Below are positions 33,187-44,229 of a stretch of 61,341 bases of DNA, one piece after another. Below the pieces are notes generated by a model that was given only the letters and a program-made list of their open reading frames with translations, was not told the DNA's origin and did not search any database. A program made the translations under genes and the position numbers. Origin of the DNA: Phaeoceros laevis (lineage: Eukaryota; Anthocerotophyta; Anthocerotopsida; Notothyladales); assembly GCA_049999765.1 (NCBI GenBank), contig JBNGIQ010009386.1:33525-94865 (forward strand), given 5' to 3'. How positions within the stretch are numbered: position 1 is the first letter of the stretch; each line of letters starts with the position of its first letter.

Positions 33187-34099
33187 TTATTTCCTCTTGC
33201 TCTTGGCTGCATCTCCACTGGCCTTGGCCTGCAATCCAGCCATTCAGTCAGGTCCCACGTTTGGTTTTGAAGGATATCAGGATCACCAATCGCGAACAAC
33301 AATCACTTACCTTCTTGACTCCTCGGACCTTCTTGGCACGGTTCTTCCGCTCCTTGATCTGCTTCCGGGACTTCTCCACCTTGGTTGCCAGACCATTCTG
33401 TAGGTATTGACAGACGAGCGACATTCAGAGGCACGGTTGGCAAAGGGACTCCTGCTTTGTGAGCAGCAGAGAAGATGTTGGACGACTCCAGTCCAACTGC
33501 TTACCCTGATCAGACGGTACTTCGGCTCGTATTTCTTTGCCGAGTCGAGACTGTCGTAGATCAAACCAAAGCCTGTGGACTTGCCACCTCCGAATTGAGT
33601 GCGGAAACCGAACACAAAAATTGTCTGAGGATCCCGAATTTCGTAGATCTTGGCAAGCTTCTCTTTCAGCTCGACCTGCTCGAGCACACACGACGAAAAA
33701 AATAAGATCTCCACACAATCTGTTCGGGTTCGACAGAATACAGACTTCCGAGGCTTGGGAGTTTTAGAAAATCCTCCTTTTTCTACAACAAGGGGCAAGG
33801 AGGTACCTTCGCCACATTTGGGCGGCCTGGATGGAGCACATCAATAACCTAGACATACCACAACACTCAATCAGGTCAGCAGCAGAGTGAGCTGAGCTGC
33901 ACAATCCCCGTTATCCAACTCAGAAATCTGCCCCACCAATGCGTTTAGACTGGCAACCGATCAGGGAGGGGAAACATCTGCTGAGTTAGTCTCAGCGAAA
34001 GGCTGAAGGGCGGAAGAATACTCACAAATGCTTCCGGGCAAGCAAGCGGTTGGTCAGGAATTTGCGCATGCGGACAGTGCAGGCCTTGGCGTCCGCCAT
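33187..34099 (-). CDS. RPS24: Ribosomal protein eS24 (RPS24), copy A, with 1-bp lesion at the end of exon 1
   Basis: Five exons on the minus strand: 34026-34099, 33807-33848, 33505-33675, 33311-33397 and 33187-33228. Read with the frame corrected they give about 138 residues, the family length: [84 protein letters not shown] and a Lys/Arg-rich tail ending KSKRK. eS24 is a structural protein of the cytosolic 40S subunit. Exon 1 is 74 nt here but 75 nt in the second copy at 39599-39673: AAGCATTT against AAGCAATTT just before the donor. As written, the frame is broken after exon 1. Either the copy is dead or the consensus has a 1-bp error; intact later exons favour an error or a recent lesion. 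Confidence 0.85.
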
Positions 34100-34265
34100 G
34101 GTCGATGCTACCGTCGGGATCCCGAGCTTCCGCTACCTGATGCTCCGACGGTCCAAAAGGATCCACTATGACAACCCTAATCGGTTTATAGGTGTCCCTC
34201 ACATGTGGTTTTTGAGGTTGCAAACCCGGCGAACAAACATGCGAAATTGCGAATTTCTTTTTAGA
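33830..34265. repeat. Left copy of a 436-bp direct repeat (eS24 5' region)
   Basis: This segment matches 39404-39840 at high identity in the same orientation. It spans the first 19 nt of eS24 exon 2, intron 1, exon 1 and about 165 bp of upstream sequence. Homology stops abruptly at GATGGAGCACATC on one side and near TTTCTTTTTAGA on the other. The left copy belongs to the gene with all exons. Confidence 0.9.
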
Positions 34266-34351
34266 AATCTTTTTAGTTGCAGTTCTAGATGCTGGTGATG
34301 ATGACACCCAGGGTCAGGAAGAAATGGATCCATCCGTAATTGGCAGGTTAC

Positions 34352-34942
34352 CTCGGGCAAGCTTGGACCTTTCTGCAAAAGTGCAGCAGCACCCAGGAGC
34401 ATTGACGCGTGTGCATCATGACCACAAGCATGCATCTTTCCATCGACCTTGCCTTTACCCTCCCACTCATACTCCTGCAGAAGGACCGCTACTTGTAAGT
34501 AGACATAAGACTTGGTGATCATGCATATATGATGAGGTAGAAATGTTTGCACTTTGGACCAAGCTCCTAGCTAGCTAGTCTTGAAAACGAAACTGGCCAT
34601 GGATATGCATGGAGAACTTTGTGTAACTTACAACTTACATGGATAGAAAGAGCATCCATATCCGCTCTGAGAGCAACAATGGGCGGCTTCCCGGAACCAA
34701 TGGTTGCAACAAGCCTTGTTTCCGCAGTTCCAACCGGCGATTGGTATGGAATGCCGAGCTTATCCAACTCAGACTTGATCAAACTGCTAGTTTCCACTTC
34801 GTCATAGGCCAGCTCCGGATTCTCATGTTCTTCTTACTTCCTTCAGCCAATCCACGAATTCGGGCTCCTTTGCAGCGTCGAGCAAGGGCCGACTCCAACC
34901 GGGTTCTCCAGAGAAAGTTGGAGAAGAACGGGAAGGGGCCAT
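34352..34942 (-). pseudogene. 5' fragment of an ILR1-like IAA-amino acid hydrolase (M20 family)
   Basis: From ATG 34942 the minus strand reads an N-terminal leader, then [10 protein letters not shown]. The expected [20 protein letters not shown] continues in another frame (about 34830), so about two bases are missing. Next come [17 protein letters not shown] and [10 protein letters not shown], a donor at 34638, and after a GT-AG intron the exon 34352-34474 with [19 protein letters not shown], the metal-binding motif of the family. After LPE and a donor-like GTAACC the match ends, and the rest of the enzyme (catalytic Glu and later ligands) is absent. Intact members release auxin from amino-acid conjugates in the ER. 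The frameshift and truncation make this a relic, next to the eS24 repeat and in a rearranged block. Confidence 0.8.
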
Positions 34943-35436
34943 CACTTGACAAGTGTGTTGCTTGTGCTTGCTTGCTTGCAAGTATGTCAAGCAAACTTAA
35001 GGCCGACCGACTCGCCACACACTGGTCAGTTCACACGACTATTCAGACTTGTGGTAGACTTGTGCACTCATGGTTAAATCTGTTTCCCCTCGAGTTTTGT
35101 ACAAGTTGAGAAGGCCTATCTATATGGATTCCAGAGGACTCACTCGTCAGGCCGCAGTACCCACTATTATAATGAATGCTTTACTGGAGAACTCGCGCAC
35201 CAAGCTTAAATCAATTGAGGCGGATGTACAGTACCTTGCATGCAAGCCAGCATGCCTTGGGTACTCTCAACACTGTTGGCCATGCATGGATTCCAACACC
35301 TCAACTCCTAAAGCGTAAAGAACGTTTGGGTGAGAGTAGCACCCACCGCCTCCTTTCACACACGAGGTTGAATGCTCATTGAGAGTGCAAGACCCTTTTC
35401 TAACAATGGTATTTTCGGTGACGCAGGTGGGCGGCG

Positions 35437-35906
35437 AGAATTATCTGAAAAGTTCTAATGAGATAGATTATGGCAGGGTCCAAAGAAGGAATGGCTGAGA
35501 GAAGGCTGAGGCCTTTGTGGGATGCCATTTGATTCGAGGCAGTACAAATCAGCCTTGAAGCTGGTTTCCGCACTTTTGGCCAAGTATCCTTCCTCTGCCT
35601 ACCTTGTTGCTCTTAAGTTTGATGCTTGAAAGGACAGGTAAAGCTGAGGAAGCGCTGGCTTTATGCCAGCAGGCAAAGGAAAGTGGTCCCGTCGATGATC
35701 TCACCTTGAATACTCTCCAAATGGTTTATCAGAGACTTCGTAGACTGGACCAGATAACTCAGTGCTATGAATTCGCGACTAATAAAAATCCCAAAAATCT
35801 CGAAATGTTGACCTATCTGTTCAACTGCTATGTTCGGGAGTACACTTATGTCAAGCATCAGCATGTTGCAATGAAGCTCTACAAACTGTTTGGAGATGAG
35901 AAGTAT
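35437..35906 (+). pseudogene. Inverted 5' fragment of NAA25
   Basis: This is an inverted copy of 38910-39380, the start and about 145 codons of the NAA25 gene with about 30 bp of leader. It breaks off at GAGAAGTATT. Frame is lost at GATGCCATTTGATTCG (an added T creates TGA, about 35530) and again near 35620, where two G are missing. The remainder still reads LALCQQAKESGPVDDLTLNT. High identity with the intact gene shows the duplication is recent. Not translatable as a whole. Confidence 0.92.
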
Positions 35907-35943
35907 TAAGCGACGAATTGATGGTTCTTTACGCAGTTAGTGA

Positions 35944-36011
35944 TCCAGATCCAGATTAGTGATGGCCACTTCCCGTTCAGCGGAGAGGGCCATCACTAAT
36001 CTGGATCTGGA
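35944..36011. repeat. Perfect 24-bp inverted repeat (hairpin)
   Basis: The arm 35944-35967 (starting TCCAGATCCAG) is exactly complementary to 35988-36011, with a 20-nt loop. It sits 37 bp after the end of the inverted NAA25 fragment and 205 bp before the stop codon of the intact NAA25 gene. The flanks show no terminal motif of a known transposon. Confidence 0.92.
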
Positions 36012-36216
36012 CGCTCAAGCGGAATGCTACAGAGTTTTCTGTACTCAGGAATGAAGTATCGACGCCAGTACCTCAACCTCTCCAACCTAATCTCGCCTCG
36101 TGTTAAGGCGTCATCCACTTTACACACTACGAAACTCCACCTGCTGATAAAGGCCACAGCAGCTATCTTTGACCAGAGTCTCTGCCGTGCTCTCCAAGTG
36201 AACAGCGCATAAAAAT

Positions 36217-39200
36217 TCACAGCCTCAAAACTTTTAAGCTCCTCAACTGCTTCTTCACAAGATCCTGTACCCTATCAAGAGCTGTTCGCTGGTCGTTGAC
36301 AATGTGCTTCACGATGGACTGAGGACGCCAATTTGACAACATGTCAACCTGTGACACTGCAGACTGCAGTTTCTGGATGGCCCGGCCTGGAGCTGGGGTC
36401 TCACTGACAAGCACAGAGTCTTCCACATGACCCTGCTTCAGCAAAGATAGCAAATGTCCAACTTCATCCTCCTCTGGCCTCTCCAAGTACTTGGTCAACC
36501 ATAGGCTAAGTCTCTCCAATTCATTAGAAAGTAACGAGTGCGTCCTTTGGAGGACCTGCACTATACAGCCCGCTCTCTGATCCACTTGCTCCTCGCCCAA
36601 AAGTCCTGATCCGACTTTCTTTTTTTTCTTGGCCGCCGGCTGCATGTCCTTTGCCCATGACTGCAGGCACAATCCAAGCCAAGCTAACACCTCTGACGTC
36701 AAGCTCGTAAGAACCGAGATACCAGACCCTGGGGCTACAATGGGAATCATACCAAACACGTCCCCAGCCGTGGGTATGGTGTAACTCTTGGTGATGGATC
36801 CTAAGACCAAATCCAAGATACTGCTGATTGCTTTCATCAAATGGTCGAAACTCTCATCCAGACCGTTTTTTCCAAAGCCCTGAACTTGACTATTGTGAAC
36901 AGCAAGTTTGTGTGCGGAAGCAAACACAGACAAGGTAAGAACATCTACAACACCTACACCAGTTTGATCAACCAAGTGCTTCGCTTCCACCATGTTTCCC
37001 AGCCAAGTGTCCGGATTCTCCAAAGGTACTTCAAGGAAGCTGGAATACTCTTCCACCAAACGTCCAAACTCTACCACTCCACTGTCGCTATCACGTTCCA
37101 CATTTTCTTGCTTTGAGGAAAGTGCATGCAGAGACAGATAAAGTAGGCGAGGAAGCAAGGCCCTTTTCCTCAACCCCAACTTTGCCCGTTCTTCTCTCAT
37201 CCTCCTATCGGCCTTCCCGTGTCCACACTGCCAGCTGGTACATTCATTTGACCTGGCAGGACCTGTCAACAGACATATGTCGGGTGCAGGACTCCACCAA
37301 GGTCGCATTTGCATGTCCTCAAGAAATGTCAATTTTACCAACCCTTTCCTGTCTATTAATCTGTAAGTATCATAGCCAAAGTTTACTTTGGCAAGCAACA
37401 AATCCACACCGCTTGGAGTGCTTTCCTTTTTAAGAGACAGCATTAAGTCTTCTATCCTCACCAAAGAATAGTGGTGGGAGTGCTGCAATTTCTGCTTGAA
37501 CTGTGCAAATTCTAGAACCTTTGAATAGGTGCCCTTCCGATATGCCATGATTGCAAGCTCAGCAGCTTCAACTGCATGGTCTTGGTGGAACTTGATGCAG
37601 TCCTTGAGAAGCGGCTCTAGATCTGATGACAATGAGGTCCCCAACAAGTAGTACACCATGTGGTGAGAAAGTGTATCCAAAAGAATGTACTTGATATCCA
37701 ACGTCTTGTACCAGTAGACGGCTGATGGCCCCGCAGACAGAAGGCAGTACATGTTGATGAGCAACAACTTGTATTGAGAATTGTACTTCCTTAGAGACAA
37801 TCCAAATTCCAGAACAAGAATCGCCTCTACAAGATAGCCAACATCTTGGGTCCGCCGGAAAAGCTCAGTCAACAGGTTAACTGCGAGAACCAAGAGTCCC
37901 TCTCCATGCATGCTCTCCTGAGGACCCACACTGCCCGAAAGATGCAAATTCTTGACATAGACATCAATGATGCAAACTGCTTGAGCCAACAGTTTTGTGT
38001 CTGGCCAGCTTGTGCCGAAAATTAGCTCTTCTACCTGAAAAGCTGCTATTCTCCATCTNNNNNNNNNNNNNNNNNNNNNNNNNNNNNNNNNNNNNNNNNN
38101 NNNNNNNNNNNNNNNNNNNNNNNNNNNNNNNNNNNNNNNNNNNNNNNNNNNNNNNNNNCTGTGCAAAGCCACACACAGCCGTTCCCTGTCACGTTCCCCA
38201 ACATGAGCAACGAAACCCTTGACATCAGAGGCAAAACTCACCATGTGCCCAAACCTTTCAAAGTAATTTATAAATTCGTCACTCAGTTTCCGTTCTCTAG
38301 CTAACACCTCCTCCGCGGCAGACAATCCACACAGTTTCTTGTGCAAAAGACGCACTTTTGCAATCTCCAGTTTTGCAAGGAATGGACCTCTTTTCACATA
38401 ATCCACTTCCTTCGCTACAAGTTCCTCAACAAATGCCTCTACTTTATCCAATCTGAGATCAAATTCCTCAGGTCTCAGCACCCAGTTCACCCCATTCGAG
38501 TCGATAGTAGTTTTTTGAGCTGTCAGGTAAGCTCCTGACTCCTCGGCAGTGGCATCAAGAAGGTGAAGAAATGCATCCCAGTCATCAGGATTCAACTTCA
38601 GAATTTCGGTGTACACTTCAGCTGCACGCACATACTGCTTCGTTTCCATCATTAATTCGCCGTGCAAAAGGAGCTTGTCAGCAGGTATCGTGAAGAGAGA
38701 CCCCAACTTGCCAGAGATTGCATCTAGAGCAGCATCAAACTTCTGTTGCTGTCGAAGGACCGTGACATAAACCAAAAGGGATTCGGGGTCGGTCAATCCA
38801 TGTGACTGAATCCGTTTTTTGAGCATTGCTTCTGCCAAGGGAAGAAGCTGCACCCCGTTATCATCCCCACAATGGACCTGTAACTGAATGCTGCAAACTG
38901 CCCATAGTAAATACTTCTCATCTCCAAACAGCTTGTAGAGCTTCATTGCAACATGCTGCTGCTTGATATAATTGTACTCCCGAACATAGCAGTTGAACAG
39001 ACAGGTCAACATTTCAAGATTTTTGGGATTTTTATTAGTCGCGAATTCATAGCACTGAGTTATCTGGTCCAGTCTACGAAGTCTCTGATAAACCATTTGG
39101 AGAGTATTCAAGGTGAGATCATCGACGGGACCACTGTCCTTTGCCTGCTGGCATAAAGCCAACGCTTCCTCAGCTTTACCTGTCCTTTCAAGAATCAAAC

Positions 39201-39348
39201 CCTTAAGAGCAACAAGGTAGGCCGAGGAAGGATACTTGGCCAAAAGTGCGGAAACCAGCTTCGAGGCTGATTTGTACTGCCTCGAATCAATGGCATCCCA
39301 CAAGGGCCTCAGCCTTCTCTCAGCCATTCCTTCTTTGGACGCTGCCAT
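36217..39348 (-). CDS. NAA25: N-terminal acetyltransferase B auxiliary subunit NAA25
   Basis: One uninterrupted exon from ATG 39348 to the stop at 36217-36219 encodes about 1043 residues, counting a 100-N gap (38059-38158) read through in frame. Arabidopsis NAA25/TCU2 is of similar length. The N-terminal half is TPR-like helical repeats (PLWDAIDSRQYKSASKLVSA, EEALALCQQAKDSGPVDDLT, CYEFATNKNPKNLEMLTCLF, AAEVYTEILKLNPDDWDAFL); the C-terminal half includes YWYKTLDIKYILLDTLSHHM. The protein holds the catalytic NAA20 on the ribosome for acetylation of Met-Asp/Glu/Asn/Gln starts. The gap size is nominal, so true length and frame across it are unknown. The absence of introns is unusual, since other genes in this window are intron-rich; retroposition is possible. 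Its 5' end was copied in inverse to 35437-35906. Confidence 0.93.
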   Translation of the reverse strand: MAASKEGMAERRLRPLWDAIDSRQYKSASKLVSALLAKYPSSAYLVALKGLILERTGKAEEALALCQQAKDSGPVDDLTLNTLQMVYQRLRRLDQITQCYEFATNKNPKNLEMLTCLFNCYVREYNYIKQQHVAMKLYKLFGDEKYLLWAVCSIQLQVHCGDDNGVQLLPLAEAMLKKRIQSHGLTDPESLLVYVTVLRQQQKFDAALDAISGKLGSLFTIPADKLLLHGELMMETKQYVRAAEVYTEILKLNPDDWDAFLHLLDATAEESGAYLTAQKTTIDSNGVNWVLRPEEFDLRLDKVEAFVEELVAKEVDYVKRGPFLAKLEIAKVRLLHKKLCGLSAAEEVLARERKLSDEFINYFERFGHMVSFASDVKGFVAHVGERDRERLCVALHXXXXXXXXXXXXXXXXXXXXXXXXXXXXXXXXXXRWRIAAFQVEELIFGTSWPDTKLLAQAVCIIDVYVKNLHLSGSVGPQESMHGEGLLVLAVNLLTELFRRTQDVGYLVEAILVLEFGLSLRKYNSQYKLLLINMYCLLSAGPSAVYWYKTLDIKYILLDTLSHHMVYYLLGTSLSSDLEPLLKDCIKFHQDHAVEAAELAIMAYRKGTYSKVLEFAQFKQKLQHSHHYSLVRIEDLMLSLKKESTPSGVDLLLAKVNFGYDTYRLIDRKGLVKLTFLEDMQMRPWWSPAPDICLLTGPARSNECTSWQCGHGKADRRMREERAKLGLRKRALLPRLLYLSLHALSSKQENVERDSDSGVVEFGRLVEEYSSFLEVPLENPDTWLGNMVEAKHLVDQTGVGVVDVLTLSVFASAHKLAVHNSQVQGFGKNGLDESFDHLMKAISSILDLVLGSITKSYTIPTAGDVFGMIPIVAPGSGISVLTSLTSEVLAWLGLCLQSWAKDMQPAAKKKKKVGSGLLGEEQVDQRAGCIVQVLQRTHSLLSNELERLSLWLTKYLERPEEDEVGHLLSLLKQGHVEDSVLVSETPAPGRAIQKLQSAVSQVDMLSNWRPQSIVKHIVNDQRTALDRVQDLVKKQLRSLKVLRL
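38059..38158. other. Assembly gap (100 N)
   Basis: Exactly 100 N inside NAA25, the placeholder length for a scaffold gap of unknown size. The reading frame appears to continue, but that rests on the placeholder. Confidence 0.98.
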
Positions 39349-39403
39349 AATCTATCTCATCAGAACTTTCCAGATTATCTGCTGCTGCCAAAAGTTCTGA
39401 CAA

Positions 39404-39673
39404 GATGGAGCACATCAATAACCTAGACATACCACAACACTCGATCAGGTCAGCAGCAGAGTGAGCTAAGCTGCACAATCCCCGTCATCCAACTCAGAAA
39501 TCTGCCCCACCCATGCGTTTAGACTGGCAACCGATCAGGGAGGGAAAACATCCGCTGAGTTAGTCTCAGCGAAAGGCTGAAGGGCAGAGAGTACTCACAA
39601 ATTGCTTCCGGGCAAGCAAGCGGTTGGTCAGGAATTTGCGCGTGCGGACAGTGCAGGCCTTGGCGTCCGCCAT
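39404..39673 (-). pseudogene. Ribosomal protein eS24, truncated copy B
   Basis: Exon 1 (39599-39673, 75 nt) is intact and ends in AAGCAATTT before GTGAGT, giving LARKQF. After an intron the acceptor leads to only 19 nt of exon 2 (39404-39422, VIDVLH). The sequence then jumps to DNA upstream of NAA25, so exons 3-5 are missing. It is the right copy of the direct repeat 33830-34265. It retains the promoter-side region and an intact start, so a short transcript is possible, but not eS24. Confidence 0.9.
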
Positions 39674-39840
39674 GGTCGATGCTACCGTCGGGATCCCGAG
39701 CTTCCGCTATCTGATGCTCCGACGGTCCAAGAGGATCCACTATGTCAACCCTAATCGGTTTATAGATGTCCCTCACGTAAGGTTTTTGAGGTTGCAAATT
39801 GCAATCCCGTGCGAAATTGCGAATTTCTTTTTAGAGCTCT

Positions 39841-40791
39841 TTTTTGGGGCCAACAACGAACGGCAGAGCCTTCAAAGATAAAATGACATGACGTCCGCCC
39901 AAATTGAGGGCTTATTCTGATCAAACGCGCCTAATCGTAACTTGGTCTACTTTGGTACTACGGGATCACTTGGTACTCGGGATCCCGAGCTACACAACTC
40001 ATCTTGCTCCATCGATCATGATGACCTAAACTAGGACGCGCTCAATTGTTGACACAGCACAGGAGCACGCTCCTGTGAAGTCGTGCTAGACTAGCCATAA
40101 TTTCCTGCACCCACTCCTGCCTGTTCTTGCTCGTTTGCCTCTTAGAACGGCCAGCGCCTGCACGTTGTAACTAGTGGAGTAGTCAGAGACAAAAACATTT
40201 GTCCAAACCAACTGCTCAGACGTGTACCATTTGGTCCTGAAGAAGAAAAGATGGATGGGGAGCAAGTTCCCAGCCTAACTTAGATCAAACCTCCTTTCTT
40301 CTTCCAACTGTGTCCTGCTGCTACTGGTCTAACTCCTATTGGAGAACGTCTGCGGGCACTGGCCAGCAGCCCTGTGCTAGGTGGCAACGAACAATTCCTC
40401 AGTTGAGTAGGAGCACTAACCTCAGGGATGCACACATGTGCAGATAGCACTCGAGATGTGTGTGGAATCATTGGACCCCGTCAATTCCAACGAGTACGAG
40501 TAAGTGATCATGAGTGAGTACTAGTGGAAGAGCTTACCACTCACGGGACTACCGTTTTCAGAGAGTAGCGAGCTCTCTGAAAGCTGGGCAGGTCTGTTCC
40601 AGACCATCTGATAATTGCAAGAATATGCCTCAACCATCTAAAGAGCTTGCAATTCGCACTTGTCAGCTCTTGGCATGTTGATGCAGCTCGAGGGCAAACT
40701 TGTTTTGGGATCTCGAAGGAAACCACGACTTCAAATTGAGGCAGCTGGTTGCAAGCAGTTTTAACCCAGTGCCACCGGTACCAACTTGAAG
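39841..40791. other. Intergenic stretch
   Basis: About 950 bp between the eS24 relic and a peroxidase gene. No exon, repeat or RNA gene is recognised; the right part should be the peroxidase promoter. Confidence 0.4.
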
Positions 40792-42244
<1,453 letters not shown>

Positions 42245-42325
42245 TTCCAAGACCGCTTCTTGTTCAGTTTCTCTAGCGATGGCTATGGCTATGGCTAGAT
42301 AGACCTGTCTACAGCAGCTAGCTAA

Positions 42326-44229
42326 TTAGCACTGGGAGGGCGCAAATCCTAGGCGCCTGCCTTGCACGTCGTGGACCACCCTAATTCCCATCTGCTGGAC
42401 GTTGCCGATGATGGAGAGGGAGCCAGAAGTGGGGGCGAAGGCGAAGCAGACGGTGCCCTGGGGGTCCACCTGCACCATGTAGTTCCTGGCCGGGAGGTGC
42501 ACCTCCACCCCGCCTTGGAACAGCAGACTCAGGATGGGCACCTGCACGCGCTGGCGCTGCGACAGGTCGTAGCAGGCGTCGAAGATGGAGAAGCTCCGGG
42601 TGGGTTGCCCCAGATCCTTGGCTGCCAGCCTCACAAACTGGTCTCTGGTGGCCGCGTAGGCCGCAGAGGGCAGGCGGGTGACCGACGTCCCGGAGTCGAT
42701 GATCACCCCTCCCGTCCCGGACGCGTCGATGGTGAAGAGGGACGGGGACACCGCCACTTTGCTGCCCCCCACGCTGATGCCCGTCAGTCCCACGTAGTAG
42801 AACGTCTTCACCCTTGGGTTGCTCAGCAAAGGCGTGAACAAAGTTCCTGAACAGTTGACGCGTGCAACAAAGAGCTCAGAGTCTTCAATCAAGAAGGGAC
42901 AAACAGCCAATTGATCTGGCAAGAGCGGAAGAAACATGGCAAGCGATGCGGGATCAAAGTCCCTTGATGAAGTACCGTTGGGGATGGAGGATTTGCCGAA
43001 GCTGAGGGAGCTGGATGCCGAGCTCTCACGGTCCACCAGGCAGTAGGAGAAGGTTTGGCCCGCGATGTGGCCTACCTGGGAGGGGAAAGACAGGCTCCCC
43101 CTGCCCAGCCCCAGCAGGCCCGCGGCTCCGATGAAGAGGCCCTCGTTGTCATGGCCGCACCCGAATGCCACGCTCTTGACGGTGTACTCGCTGCCGCCTC
43201 TGGCCGTCAAGGTGAGGCTCTCGGTGGAGAAGTCCCCCACCGTGTAGGACCCGTCGCCGTAGGTGACCTGGTAGAGGCAGCCTGCTCCGGAGGTGGAGCA
43301 GCTGCGCGCGTCCAGGAGCTGGCACGCGTTGGAGGCGCACGGCAGCCGCCTATAGGAGCTCGATTGCTTGGGCTGGAAAATGTTGCCGATCTGGTTGTAG
43401 CAGCTCTGCAGGGGAAGGGAAGCAACGAGCAATGTTCAAACATGGGCAAGCTTTTCTCCCTTCAAACACCTACCCAGCTAGCTAGGTTGTGACCAAGCAA
43501 GCAAGCACTGCCAATTGAAGCTTGCAAAGAAGAAGAGAATTGTCCTAGTACCCGGCAGGGCGCGCATTGCAGCCACAGGACATCGCTTCCGGTGTCCACC
43601 ACCATGGACGTCTTCACCTGAGGAGTGCCGACGCCCAGAGTGACAAAGTACTCGCCGCTTCCAGCAAACAGGCCCGACACCACCTCTCCTTCAAATCCCC
43701 CCGCAGCTTGGCCGCCCGGCACAATCGACTTCCCGCTAGGTCCCAGCGCCTTCTTCTTCTTCTTCGTTGTACTCTTCTTCTTCGTCTTCTTCTTCTGCTG
43801 CTGCGAGTTTTTTGCTGCCGCCGCTGCTGCTTCTTCGTACTTGAGGTAGTCTTGGAAGCTCACTGCCGGAGTGAGCTTGGCGCCGTGCACCAGGCTGCGC
43901 ACCCGGGAGTTGATGCCCTCCACCCTCATCCGGTCCCGCTCCAGCCTGTCCCACACCGCGCTCTTGGAAGAGAAGCCCGCGGGCCGGAAGGGCGAGCCCT
44001 GGGCGTCCCGGTGCATGAGGCTCAGACTCACTCCTTCCGCTGCATCCAAATCTGCTGCCTCTTCCACCGCCCTCCTGCTGGAGCCGTCCGGCCAGGAGCC
44101 CCATATCCCCGCCACCTCCAAAGTCTGCACCGCTGCTGCTGCATCACCACTGCCGGCGGCGCCACAGAGGAACGCAATGCCGAGCAGCAGCAGGAGGAGG
44201 AGCAGCCTGCTGCTGCGCCCACCAGCCAT
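42326..44229 (-). CDS. Nepenthesin-type (A1B) aspartic protease with lysine-rich pro-region
   Basis: Three exons on the minus strand, 43552-44229, 42976-43405 and 42326-42846; 542 residues. A signal peptide (SSRLLLLLLLLGIAFLCGAA) leads into a long pro-region. Catalytic motifs are MVVDTGSDVLWLQCAPCR and VIIDSGTSVTRL. The Cys-rich nepenthesin insertion (CYNQIGNIFQP, then PCASNACQLLDARSCST), FGCGHDNEGLF, LLGLGRGSLSFPSQ and SIIGNVQQMGIRVVHD are present. The nearest plant group is the ASPG/CND41-like secreted proteases. Oddity: the pro-region contains a Gln run followed by two Lys blocks broken by Thr/Ser, coded by a CTT/CTG-like repeat at about 43750-43810. The gene is tail to tail with the peroxidase (about 80 bp between stops). 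Confidence 0.93.

Noticed and set aside
36024-36212. 62-codon plus-strand ORF between the hairpin and NAA25
   Set aside because: Short, no domain and no homology to the duplicated genes that I can see; insufficient support as a gene.
42847-42975. In-frame 43 residues in the aspartic protease (after SSIPNG)
   Set aside because: The stretch has GT-AG ends, a length divisible by three and no family match; removing it restores the usual NG-TLFTPLL join, so it is an intron.
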